Assembly: GCF_013285155.1 (NCBI RefSeq)
Contig: NZ_JABTEL010000003.1
Coordinates: forward strand, 186,001 to 250,000
Origin: Winogradskyella undariae
GTDB taxonomy: Bacteria > Bacteroidota > Bacteroidia > Flavobacteriales > Flavobacteriaceae
Direction of reading: 5' to 3'
DNA length: 64,000 nt
Shown: one piece after another, positions 37,058-45,196 of the stretch
How the letters are laid out: every line of letters starts with the position of its first letter
Numbering within the stretch: the first letter of the stretch is position 1
The notes under the pieces: generated by a model
The model's input: the letters and a program-made list of their open reading frames with translations, nothing else
Told to the model about the DNA's origin: nothing
The model's database searches: none
Position numbers and translations under genes: made by a program

Positions 37058-37265
37058 TATAGCTGTAAACTTATTGTAATAATAGTCAAAAACCAATTAA
37101 AACAGGTTAAATTGAGATTTATTTTAATATAACTGTTTCTTTTTGTGTTATTTATGCTGTATATCTATTTGGTTTGCTAATTTCATAAATATTAGCTTCT
37201 TATTTTTGTTTTATTAATTGAAATATATAGATAAACTGAGTCTGTTTTTTTGTTAATCCAATAGC

Positions 37266-38297
37266 TTAATTCTTATTTCGGATTTTTTTTAGAATATGTT
37301 TTGTGTAACTGTAATTTGTCAAAATTAAATATAGGCGTTCTGATATAAAAAAGGTACTATATTTAAAGAGGTAACTTATTGTGTTTATAAGCTTAAAAGA
37401 TTCTTTAGTTTTAAAAGAAAACTTTCTAAATCGCATATAATTATTCGAAGGAATTCTAGCAAATTCTTCAAAATAATACTTTGCCAATTCTAAATACGAT
37501 TGACCATATTTCAATTTTAATAAAGTTTTAATGTTGTCTTGCTCTTGGTGTGTTTCTATGACAATTAAGTCATAAATTGATTTTAAACTAGCTGTATTGT
37601 AATAGTGACCATGGTCATTTAACTGCCAACTGAGTAAAAGGTGCGTGCTTAAATCTTTCTTATCTGGAATCGCTATGTTATTATAAAATCTTTTCTTCTT
37701 AAGAATAGAAGGCATTTCCATTAAGGACCAATGCTTTTTGTTTAAGAGCTCTGTATGTAATTCTATAGCGGCAAGTTCATTCTCATTAATTAAACGGTCA
37801 AGGTGTCTAAAGTCTTTTTTGTCATAAGCAAACCCCGACGTTCTGTTGTATCCTGAGTTTTTTAGAAGGTTTAAAGCATCAAGCACTCTAGATTTTTCTA
37901 TTAAAATATCAATATCCCCAACCATGCGTTCTCCATTATCTTCGTAGCAATCTGAGGCTAATAGCGCTGTGCCTTTTAAAAAAACATGGTCTATATTATG
38001 AGTGTTTAAAACTTGAGTTATGGTATGAACTTGGTTTAATATTCTTGTATTTCTAGCTCTATTAATGTTGGTGATTTCTTCTAAGTAATCCACTAAATCT
38101 GTAGGTAAGGTGTGGAGCAGTTTTTTAGCTTTTAGCCGACAATAAATAGCAGGTAAAACTAGGTGTTTGCTGCCTTCAATTACGATGTTATCCCAATTAA
38201 AAGTTGGGGAGCTGATTGTTTTTTCTAATGCTTTTGTTGAAGAGTTAAAACTTAGAATATCTGTAATATAGTGAATTGTTATCGCTGAATTAGTCAT
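37266..38297 (-). CDS. NTP_transf_5-type nucleotidyltransferase (putative peptide-modification cassette)
   Basis: 343 residues with the nucleotidyltransferase core FLKGTALL (about 106-113) followed by GDIDILI, in which Asp128 and Asp130 would bind the catalytic metal. The downstream segment AAIELHTELLNKKHW matches the PF14907-type family, whose members are often encoded beside short-peptide (including lasso-peptide) genes. No membrane segment or signal peptide. It is 42 bp downstream of the HPr-kinase-like gene and is probably translated from the same message. The nucleotide and the acceptor are not known; a role in modifying the small peptide at 39486-39647 is inferred from gene order. Confidence 0.78.
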   Translation of the reverse strand: MTNSAITIHYITDILSFNSSTKALEKTISSPTFNWDNIVIEGSKHLVLPAIYCRLKAKKLLHTLPTDLVDYLEEITNINRARNTRILNQVHTITQVLNTHNIDHVFLKGTALLASDCYEDNGERMVGDIDILIEKSRVLDALNLLKNSGYNRTSGFAYDKKDFRHLDRLINENELAAIELHTELLNKKHWSLMEMPSILKKKRFYNNIAIPDKKDLSTHLLLSWQLNDHGHYYNTASLKSIYDLIVIETHQEQDNIKTLLKLKYGQSYLELAKYYFEEFARIPSNNYMRFRKFSFKTKESFKLINTISYLFKYSTFFISERLYLILTNYSYTKHILKKIRNKN

Positions 38298-38339
38298 AGA
38301 TTAATATCTCGATACTAAGGTAAACTATTAAAAATTATT

Positions 38340-39467
38340 TTAGAGTTCTTTAAATAAATTTGAGACTTCTTTAATTACGCTGGTTGTATCGCTATACGTT
38401 AATTGATAAAGTTCTAAGTCTTTTAGCCAATTTAAAAATTGTTCTGCATGTTTTGGGTTTGGTGATAACCATGAATCTTCAATAATTGTTTCTAGTATAG
38501 TTTTTATTGAAACCGGTTCTAATAATGTTTCAGATTCAGACTTGTAATTCACTAAAATAATAGCACGACAAGGATAATTGTTTTGTTTAGGCTTAATTGT
38601 TGGTAGATATTTTAAATCCCCTTTTGTTTTATTAAAATTGACAATTGGCAAGTTTTTAAAGTTTTCAACCAGTGGTTCAAGTAACTTAAAAGTACCTTGT
38701 TTTATAGATATTGCAGATGGATTGTAATAGATGTTTTGATCTTTAGAATGTAAAGGTGAAACGTCATCTGCTAAAAGTTTTAAACCCGCATTAGCTAATA
38801 AAGCACATAAAGTACTTTTTCCTTTGCCAGATTTTCCAACAAATAGTATTGAATTCTTTTCGTCAGTAATTGTAGATCCATGTAACGAACCTATCCAATC
38901 GTCTTCGGTTTTATTATGAAGTTCACAAAGTAATTGCATGATAAATTTACCTTGGATATAATGATAGTCCTTTTTAGGAACATAAGAAATTAATTCCTCA
39001 TTTTTAAAAAGGTGTAGATGATTCTCTTTTAAGTAAACATCAAAAAATACATCAACTTTAGATTTTGAGATATTACAGTAATGTGCAATTGAAGGGTGGA
39101 TGGTTTTTAAAACCAATTCTGAGCAGTAGTTAACTTGAACGGTTTTGTTTTTAAACGTGTATTGTTTTGAAATGTAGCGTTTTGTTTTATCTAAGCTTGC
39201 TGAGTTTAAATTTGTAGGTATGGTGTATGGGCTATTACAGCTTTGTAGGTAGCTAAATACCTTTTTTGTAATTTTATTTTGAAGTTCTTTATCCTCTTCA
39301 AAACAAAGGGAATTTAAGAATTGAGTTTTAGATTCAGAAACTAAATATTCATCTAAGAGCAGTTTAAATTCAGTAGTGACAATGCTGTAAGTATTCGATT
39401 TGGCATACCACAATACCCAAAAATCACCTATAAGTAGTTGTTCTACCGGTGCTAATGCTGTATTCAA
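38340..39467 (-). CDS. HPr-kinase-like protein (putative peptide Ser kinase)
   Basis: 375 residues. The C-terminal half resembles HPr kinase/phosphorylase: a catalytic-type His196 in GSLHGST, the Walker A GKSGKGKST at 211-219 and LLADD at 231-235, matching the HprK order His, P-loop, ADD. Residues about 10-75 (LLIGDFWVLWYAKSNTYSIV and the helical stretch after it) could be a PqqD-like peptide-recognition domain, but this is only a resemblance. There is no HPr in the window. The start is TTG at 39467, the only usual start codon after the in-frame stop at 39483-39485. The gene begins 18 bp after the small peptide gene. Homologues in some lasso-peptide clusters phosphorylate the C-terminal Ser of the precursor. 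Confidence 0.75.
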   Translation of the reverse strand: MNTALAPVEQLLIGDFWVLWYAKSNTYSIVTTEFKLLLDEYLVSESKTQFLNSLCFEEDKELQNKITKKVFSYLQSCNSPYTIPTNLNSASLDKTKRYISKQYTFKNKTVQVNYCSELVLKTIHPSIAHYCNISKSKVDVFFDVYLKENHLHLFKNEELISYVPKKDYHYIQGKFIMQLLCELHNKTEDDWIGSLHGSTITDEKNSILFVGKSGKGKSTLCALLANAGLKLLADDVSPLHSKDQNIYYNPSAISIKQGTFKLLEPLVENFKNLPIVNFNKTKGDLKYLPTIKPKQNNYPCRAIILVNYKSESETLLEPVSIKTILETIIEDSWLSPNPKHAEQFLNWLKDLELYQLTYSDTTSVIKEVSNLFKEL

Positions 39468-39485
39468 AATAGAAAGTATAACTTA

Positions 39486-39647
39486 TTAAGAAAAAGGATC
39501 TCCTCCAGGATCTGGAGCAGAGGATGTTTGTGCTTTCAGTGGGTTTAAAATCACAAAGGTTCCTACGGCTGTTAATGCAGCATATTTACCCATTTTTGAA
39601 ATGGCTTCCTTACGTGTGATTTTATCTGTATTGTTTTCTTTTTTCAT
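39486..39647 (-). CDS. Short peptide with hydrophobic leader and Pro/Gly/Asp tail (putative precursor peptide)
   Basis: 53 codons from ATG 39647. A TTG at 39674 would add nine residues but falls inside the -7 element. The N-terminal part is charged (KKENNTDKITRKEAISKMGK), then a hydrophobic stretch (YAALTAVGTFVILNPL) ends in KAQ, which looks like a signal-peptide cleavage site. The remaining tail TSSAPDPGGDPFS is short, Pro/Gly/Asp-rich and ends in Ser. It is the first gene of a three-gene unit with an HPr-kinase-like protein and a nucleotidyltransferase. I infer a precursor whose tail is modified, possibly by phosphorylation of Ser. It contains no Cys, so thioether chemistry is excluded. No protease, cyclase or exporter is adjacent. 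Confidence 0.6.
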   Translation of the reverse strand: MKKENNTDKITRKEAISKMGKYAALTAVGTFVILNPLKAQTSSAPDPGGDPFS

Positions 39648-39671
39648 GGTTCTAGCCCTAGATTTTCGGTT

Positions 39672-39679
39672 CAAAAATA
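39672..39679 (-). promoter_or_regulatory. -7 promoter element of the peptide/kinase/nucleotidyltransferase cassette
   Basis: On the minus strand the octamer reads TATTTTTG, an exact TAnnTTTG match, 24 bp before the ATG at 39647. No TTTG lies at 17-23 bp upstream. Transcription starting just downstream would give a leader of under 20 nt and would exclude the TTG at 39674 as start. Confidence 0.45.
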
Positions 39680-39857
39680 ATAAAATAATTTAGTTAATAT
39701 ACTGATATTATCAAAAGGTTTAGATTGTGTTCTAGTTTTTTATATAAAACTAGATCGTTATTAAGTCATCTTTCTTCTTTTTCTAATATTATGAACTCAT
39801 TCTAATAATCTACAATTATTGTAAAGTTATTAAAATGAGTTCAATAGTGTTCTCTTG

Positions 39858-42800
39858 TTAATGGATAATTATTTTTTGTGTTTTCTTTTGTGTTGTATTC
39901 TGCAATTGTACAATGTAAATTCCTTGGCTTAGAGAATGAGTATCTATAGATTGTGAATATTCAGTTGTTTCCAATTGAGATGTCATCACTAAACGACCTT
40001 GAATATCATAGATAGCTGCAGTGGTTTGTTCTAATAATTGCCCTGAAATAACAACTTTTTTCTCGGTTTTGTTTGTGTAAATATTCAGTTCTGTTAAAGA
40101 ATTGTCTATCGTAGATAATATTCCTTCTGTTATTCTAAGGTAGAATCTCCCTGTACCTAATAAATTAGAGCTAGGTGTTATTATATAATCGCTAGTGTTT
40201 AATAGAGTAGAAACGTTAGCTACGTTATCTTCTAAGTACACATTAACAGTAGTTGGTAGCGTAGACTCTGCAATGCTAAATACTAATTGTTCTCCTTGGT
40301 TTGTATTCACGCCAAGAGGAATCGTAACATTGGTTAAATCTGTTGAGTTTAAGGATTGAAGTGCTATAGGCATTCCTGTGTTATCTTGAGCCAAATGCGA
40401 ATATAATGCAAAACTAGAACCTACATTTCCTAAAACTTTACCATCGTAGCCAGGATCTAAGCCTTGAGTAGAATTTGCGTTAAAATAAAACTCAGTTCTG
40501 TAAGACTTGTTGCTGGTGCTAGCATTAAGCTTTAAAAAGGTTAATGGATTTGCATTACGACCTAGTATGAAGTCATCCGAGTTTCCCGTAGTTCTCATAC
40601 TTGGCGTAAATGTAATATCATGACTAGCAACATAATTAAGATCTGCAGCAATTAGAAAACCTTGCCCAGGAGTCATTAATTGACCTGCTGAATTCGCTAA
40701 GGTGATAATATTGTACCCATCAGCTGCATCTCCATCATAACCATAGACTCCTGAAGCATCTTCTAAAAGATCTATGTTTTTTATTCCTCCACTAATTTCA
40801 TAGTTTAAAAAGTTATCTATGTTCATATATGAAGGATATGGGTTTCCTATTAAATTCCAGTCGGGGTGAACTGCTCCAGTGTATTCAATATTCATTGTAA
40901 CATCGGTATTTAAAACACTACCTGTAAAGGTTAATGTTGTACCACTATCTGTAGCAGCCCTGAAGCCTTTTCCACTTTCTATGGTTAACGAAGTGTCTGA
41001 GTTGTAGTTGACATAATCATCGGCTGCTTTGTCAAAAGGTGCAAATGCATAAGTTGTTGGTGCTGTTGCGCCATTGTCGAATAAATCATCAGCATTGGTA
41101 CCTGAGCTTAAAAAATCTGACCAAGTTTGACCAAATAGCGGTGTTGATATTAGGTCGTTTCCTAAATCATTAGAGTTTACGAAACGTTTATATGCTATAT
41201 TGCTTAACAAGAAGCCATCAAGGTCTAATAGTAATCCATCTAATATTAAACTCGAATAAGAGTTTGAGGTTGACTCTAAGATTAATTTATTTAATTTTAG
41301 TGTAGCATTTTCATCAATCGTTAGACTAGCACCTTCTTCAATATAGAGTTCGTCTAAAAGATAGGAGCTCGTTAAAGTGAAACTTGTGTTTTCATTACTT
41401 TTAATGAGCCCAGTTCTTGTTGATGTTAAAGCAGATGGTGTTGTATTCCATGCGTCATTTACAAATACTAAATAGGATACAATCTGGTCAGTACCATTAC
41501 TACCCGGAGATCCGAAATCTACATCAATACCTTCAGACACTGTCGCAAAAGTCCAAAGTGAGCCCTCATTATTATCTTCTATATCGCTACCTGTATATAT
41601 CATTGCAGTCCCACCTGTGGTAGGGTCTGGCCAAGTTGCATCTGTTCCATAATCTACGCGATCAATACCTGTGCCGTTAGCATTTAGTAGAATGATTTCA
41701 TCAGCAAAATTTGAAATTGCAATATTACTATATTGGTAGTTTACGGTTACATTGCTGTTTTCAGTTGTAGTTGCATTTCGTCCAAATACAGCAAAGCCGT
41801 AGGCTGGCACAATGATGCTCGTGTTTATAGTGTGGTTATCTGTATGGGTATCTAATATTATCCATCCATTCATGTCTATAGGAGTATCAGTAGTGTTGTA
41901 GACTTCAAAATATTCGCCATTTACATCAGTGGATTCTGTAGGGTTTATCATTATTTCGGTAATCATAATGCTGTTAGACCAGGCTACTGAATCTGGTGTA
42001 GTATTAGCACTAACACCAGCGCTCCATGTTGAACCTTTGCGTGTAAACACTTTAAAATGATATACAGTGCTATTGGTTAATCCTGTTACAGTTATTGAAG
42101 TCTCAGTGCCTTTGTAAACTACGTATTCTCCTAAGCCTAAGCTTAAATCTGTTCCAGCTCCAAAAGAGGCATTTGCAGCGTAGGCAGAACCATCTCCTGT
42201 TGGTGTTACCGTAACCGCAGTGAGTGCTTTTGCGACTATGAGAATTTCGTCAAAACAGGTTCCATTGGTCCAATTTAAATCAATTGTGGTGTCACCACCT
42301 ATGGCACTTAGAGCTGAAACATTTGTAGGTGTTGTACAGTTTGTTGTAAAACTACCTGTTAATTCACGAAGGTTATAACAAGTGTCTGTAGTGTTATACT
42401 CATAAATAGCTACATGGTATGTTGTCGCTTCGCTTAATCCCGTTATGCTTACCGATGAAGCAGAAGCGCCGCTATATACGACGTAATTTTCTGTTCCTAT
42501 TTCATCTCCTGATGAGAAAATGGTATTACCTGTATAGCTTGCTCCTGATGTAGGATCTGTGTCAACGTCAGCCCCTTCTTTTACCACCACTAAAACATTA
42601 TCTCCATCTCCTATAGTCCAATTTAAAGTCGCTGTTGTTGTTCCAATAGGTGTAGTAGTGTTATAGTCTGATGCTTGGAGTAAAGGATAGCAAGGAAGTT
42701 GAAACGTTTGCCCTGTGTTTATAGTACCTGCCGTAGCAGTTACATCAGGTTGCCATGAGAAATGTGAATATTGAAGTCCTGTATCTATTAATTGTAGCGA

Positions 42801-43265
42801 TGTTCCAGCCGGTGTTTCATTCGTATTTGTTTCTTGTACACCTATGTCAATGGAAGTTAATCCTGTAGCAGCTCCATCTGTGGCTGTAATAATACCTTCG
42901 TAAGAAAGGAATTGTACGACTGTAGTTCCATTGTAAACGAGAGCTAAACCATCTGGAGCACCGTTTTGAATATCTGATTTAGCTTCCCATCCTATTGTAA
43001 AACCAGAAACACTACTTGTTACTGTGGATAGTTCGCTGTAGTTTATTGTACCGTAGGATTCTCCATTACTTCCATTGTATAAAACAATAGACCAATTATC
43101 TAAAGGGTAGTTTGTGATATCAGCAATAACAATTTCTACACCTTCTGCTATGTCAGATCCAGAGTTATCGTAATGTATTTCATTTATCCATGCATCTGCA
43201 GTGGTTTGAGCAAAGCTAGTGTAACTCAAGCATAATGCAATTAATAAGGGGTAAAGGTTTTTCAT
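39858..43265 (-). CDS. T9SS-exported lamin-tail-domain surface protein
   Basis: 1135 residues with signal peptide (LYPLLIALCLSYTSFA, then Q). Order of parts: an N-terminal lamin-tail-like beta domain (about 25-165, AWINEIHYDNSGSD), two fibronectin III-like repeats (about 195-425, each with TGLS/TGLT...TYHVAIYEYNT), a second lamin tail domain (about 430-600, ITEIMINPTES...GEYFEVYNTTD), a beta-rich region, and a C-terminal type A T9SS sorting domain (about 1060-1135, IYDIQGRLVMTS...LSQGIYIVQL). It is secreted by the type IX system and probably attached to the cell surface. There is no catalytic motif, so adhesion or scaffold is the likely role. An AT-rich TATATTTG at 43425-43418 (minus) might be its promoter, with a long leader. 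Confidence 0.85.
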   Translation of the reverse strand: MKNLYPLLIALCLSYTSFAQTTADAWINEIHYDNSGSDIAEGVEIVIADITNYPLDNWSIVLYNGSNGESYGTINYSELSTVTSSVSGFTIGWEAKSDIQNGAPDGLALVYNGTTVVQFLSYEGIITATDGAATGLTSIDIGVQETNTNETPAGTSLQLIDTGLQYSHFSWQPDVTATAGTINTGQTFQLPCYPLLQASDYNTTTPIGTTTATLNWTIGDGDNVLVVVKEGADVDTDPTSGASYTGNTIFSSGDEIGTENYVVYSGASASSVSITGLSEATTYHVAIYEYNTTDTCYNLRELTGSFTTNCTTPTNVSALSAIGGDTTIDLNWTNGTCFDEILIVAKALTAVTVTPTGDGSAYAANASFGAGTDLSLGLGEYVVYKGTETSITVTGLTNSTVYHFKVFTRKGSTWSAGVSANTTPDSVAWSNSIMITEIMINPTESTDVNGEYFEVYNTTDTPIDMNGWIILDTHTDNHTINTSIIVPAYGFAVFGRNATTTENSNVTVNYQYSNIAISNFADEIILLNANGTGIDRVDYGTDATWPDPTTGGTAMIYTGSDIEDNNEGSLWTFATVSEGIDVDFGSPGSNGTDQIVSYLVFVNDAWNTTPSALTSTRTGLIKSNENTSFTLTSSYLLDELYIEEGASLTIDENATLKLNKLILESTSNSYSSLILDGLLLDLDGFLLSNIAYKRFVNSNDLGNDLISTPLFGQTWSDFLSSGTNADDLFDNGATAPTTYAFAPFDKAADDYVNYNSDTSLTIESGKGFRAATDSGTTLTFTGSVLNTDVTMNIEYTGAVHPDWNLIGNPYPSYMNIDNFLNYEISGGIKNIDLLEDASGVYGYDGDAADGYNIITLANSAGQLMTPGQGFLIAADLNYVASHDITFTPSMRTTGNSDDFILGRNANPLTFLKLNASTSNKSYRTEFYFNANSTQGLDPGYDGKVLGNVGSSFALYSHLAQDNTGMPIALQSLNSTDLTNVTIPLGVNTNQGEQLVFSIAESTLPTTVNVYLEDNVANVSTLLNTSDYIITPSSNLLGTGRFYLRITEGILSTIDNSLTELNIYTNKTEKKVVISGQLLEQTTAAIYDIQGRLVMTSQLETTEYSQSIDTHSLSQGIYIVQLQNTTQKKTQKIIIH

Positions 43266-43512
43266 AGTAGGTATTTATTTGGGGTGAAAATTATAAAAGG
43301 CAAGAAAGCATTGTGAATTTTTCTGGGGAAAAAAGAACACTGCTGTATTAAAGGTTATTTAATTTGTTTTTATATGACTAATGTCATGTTTTATAAAATA
43401 CATTCATTATTAATGTACAAATATATATATATAAAATAAGTTAATGTTATTTTTTTAAGTGTTTTATTATCAATTGGTTGTAGTTGTGTTAATTATCTTA
43501 CATAAATATTTG

Positions 43513-43584
43513 GGTGAGGTGGTGAGGGGGTGAGGTGGTGAGGTGGTGAAGGGGTGAGGTGGTGAATTGGTGAGGTGGTGAGAT
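43513..43584 (+). repeat. Octamer tandem array, GGTGANNN x 9
   Basis: Nine uninterrupted 8-nt units. GGTGA is invariant and the last three bases are GGT, GGG, GGT, GGT, AGG, GGT, ATT, GGT, GAT. The unit length is not a multiple of three and no start codon or ORF uses it. It abuts a palindromic hairpin repeat. Confidence 0.95.
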
Positions 43585-43608
43585 GATTCCTGCTTTTGCA
43601 GGAATGAC
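43585..43608 (+). repeat. REP-like hairpin, copy 1
   Basis: ATTCCTGC (43586-43593), loop TTTT, GCAGGAAT (43598-43605), then GACA. The same hairpin recurs at 43805-43824 and in degenerate form at 43845-43869. It follows the octamer array without a gap. Confidence 0.85.
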
Positions 43609-43638
43609 AAAGTGGGTGGTTCTTTGTTGTATTACTAC

Positions 43639-43693
43639 GGACTGGGTACGGAGTATGTACGGAGTATCTATGGAGTATCTATGGAGTGTCTTT
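43639..43693 (+). repeat. 11-nt tandem array, five units
   Basis: Five 11-nt units in register: GGACTGGGTAC, GGAGTATGTAC, GGAGTATCTAT (twice), GGAGTGTCTTT. The phase is kept although single bases drift, as in the octamer arrays around it. Confidence 0.9.
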
Positions 43694-43696
43694 AGG

Positions 43697-43752
43697 GGGG
43701 AATTGGTGAATTGGTGAATTGGTGAATTGGTGAGATGGTGAGGGGGTTGATT
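43697..43752 (+). repeat. Octamer tandem array, second copy
   Basis: Seven 8-nt units, the first (GGGGAATT) and last (GGTTGATT) degenerate. The core units are GGTGA followed by ATT, ATT, ATT, GAT, GGG. Same family as the arrays at 43513 and 49638. Confidence 0.92.
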
Positions 43753-43803
43753 TGGTCTAAAATAAATGTGGTCGTTTATTGGAGGGATTATTTTGTTTTA
43801 GTG

Positions 43804-43824
43804 GATTCCTGCTTTTGCAGGAAT
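43804..43824 (+). repeat. REP-like hairpin, copy 2
   Basis: ATTCCTGC, TTTT, GCAGGAAT at 43805-43824, identical to copy 1 in stem and loop and followed by TACA and a T-run. It could also act as a plus-strand terminator, although no plus-strand gene precedes it. Confidence 0.85.
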
Positions 43825-43844
43825 TACATTTTTTTTTATTTAAG

Positions 43845-43869
43845 AGATTCTTCGTTACCTCAGAATGAC
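43845..43869 (+). repeat. REP-like hairpin, degenerate copy 3
   Basis: GATTCTTCGTTACCTCAGAAT followed by GACA. The outer stem ATTCT/AGAAT and the trailing GACA match copies 1 and 2, while the inner part has changed. Confidence 0.55.
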
Positions 43870-44023
43870 AAATTTGAAGGGTTTTGTGTTTTCTTGTGAA
43901 AAGAAAAAAAGGTGTTTTTTATTTTACTGTATTGATAGAGCAGTAGCCTTGTGTTTTCTTAGGAATAGCTAAATATTGGATTTTATATTCTTTAAATTCA
44001 CTAGTATAGTTATTCAATTATTT

Positions 44024-44031
44024 TAAATTTG
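44024..44031 (+). promoter_or_regulatory. -7 promoter element of the polysaccharide locus
   Basis: TAAATTTG fits TAnnTTTG and lies 45 bp before the gmd ATG. No clear TTTG -33 element is seen. The surrounding sequence is AT-rich, so chance occurrence is possible. Confidence 0.4.
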
Positions 44032-44076
44032 TTTTTTTATTTTAATTAATAGGCCTTAGTGGTTTAATTTGATTTT

Positions 44077-45192
44077 ATGAGTAAAGTAGCATTTATAACA
44101 GGAGTTACGGGCCAGGATGGAGCCTATTTAAGTGAGTTTTTATTGAAAAAAGGCTATGAGGTCCATGGGCTAAAACGTCGTTCTTCATTATTTAATACTG
44201 ATAGAATTGATCATTTGTATCAAGATCCGCATGTTGATCATAAAAATTTCTTTTTGCATTATGGCGATATGACGGATAGTACGAATCTTATTCGTTTAAT
44301 AAAAGAAATTCAGCCTGATGAGATTTATAATTTAGCCGCCATGAGTCATGTTGCAGTGTCTTTTGAAGTTCCAGAATATACAGGGAATGCCGATGGTTTA
44401 GGAACGCTTCGTATTTTAGATGCTGTTCGTTTATTAGGCTTAGAACAAAAAACCCGAATTTATCAAGCATCAACTTCTGAGTTGTATGGTAAAGTACAAG
44501 AAGTGCCACAATCAGAAACCACTCCTTTTTACCCACGTTCACCGTATGCCGTCGCAAAAATGTATGCGTATTGGATTACCGTGAATTACCGTGAGGCTTA
44601 TGGTATGTATGCTTGTAATGGTATTTTATTTAATCATGAATCCCCAATTAGAGGCGAGACTTTTGTAACTCGTAAAATTACAAGAGCCGTATCTCGAATT
44701 GCCTTAGGCTTACAAGATAAATTTTATTTAGGTAATTTAGATGCGCAACGTGATTGGGGACATGCTAAAGATTATGTTCGTATGATGTGGATGATTCTTC
44801 AAGCTGAAGAAGCTGAAGACTGGGTGATTGCCACTGGTAAAACGACAAGAATACGTGATTTTGTACATATGAGTTTTGCAGAGATCGGTGTGGAGTTAGA
44901 ATTTAAAGGCGAAGGCGAACATGAAAAAGCTTATGTTACTAAATGTAACAACCCTGAATATCAGTTAGAAATAGGTAAAGAAGTTTTAGCTGTAGATCCT
45001 CGTTATTTTAGACCTACAGAGGTTGAATTGTTAATCGGTGATGCTACCAAAGCGAAAGAAAAATTAGGTTGGGTATGTCAGTATGATTTAAATGACCTTA
45101 TTAAAGATATGATGCAGAGTGATATAAAACTTATGAAGCAGCAACAATATCTTGAAAAAGGCGGGTATAAAACCATGAATTATTTTGAGTAA
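44077..45192 (+). CDS. gmd: GDP-mannose 4,6-dehydratase
   Basis: 371 residues, an SDR enzyme forming GDP-4-keto-6-deoxymannose, the first step to GDP-L-fucose. Motifs: the NADP-binding [17 protein letters not shown] at the N-terminus with VHGLKRRSS, the catalytic Thr/Ser region in [13 protein letters not shown], and the YxxxK pair in [12 protein letters not shown]. The substrate loop [20 protein letters not shown] is specific for GMD. It is the first gene of the plus-strand locus and is followed, after 4 bp, by the next enzyme of the same pathway. Confidence 0.96.
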   Translation: MSKVAFITGVTGQDGAYLSEFLLKKGYEVHGLKRRSSLFNTDRIDHLYQDPHVDHKNFFLHYGDMTDSTNLIRLIKEIQPDEIYNLAAMSHVAVSFEVPEYTGNADGLGTLRILDAVRLLGLEQKTRIYQASTSELYGKVQEVPQSETTPFYPRSPYAVAKMYAYWITVNYREAYGMYACNGILFNHESPIRGETFVTRKITRAVSRIALGLQDKFYLGNLDAQRDWGHAKDYVRMMWMILQAEEAEDWVIATGKTTRIRDFVHMSFAEIGVELEFKGEGEHEKAYVTKCNNPEYQLEIGKEVLAVDPRYFRPTEVELLIGDATKAKEKLGWVCQYDLNDLIKDMMQSDIKLMKQQQYLEKGGYKTMNYFE

Positions 45193-45196
45193 TCCT

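Larger units (their letters stand above)
43266..44076 (+). other. 811-bp repeat-rich intergenic region before the polysaccharide locus
   Basis: No gene is credible on either strand. The region contains two arrays of the octamer GGTGANNN, one array of an 11-nt unit, two near-identical hairpin repeats and a third related sequence, each listed separately. The AT-rich flanks (43266-43500 and 43870-44076) contain only short homopolymer and TA tracts, plus the -7-like element at 44024. It separates the minus-strand surface-protein gene from gmd. Confidence 0.8.

Noticed and set aside
37266..39674. Complete lasso-peptide cluster
   Set aside because: No asparagine-synthetase-like cyclase and no leader protease gene adjoin the peptide; only the kinase and nucleotidyltransferase accessories are present.
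43513..43752. CRISPR array
   Set aside because: Units are 8 or 11 nt with no 25-40 nt spacers, and no cas genes are present in the window.
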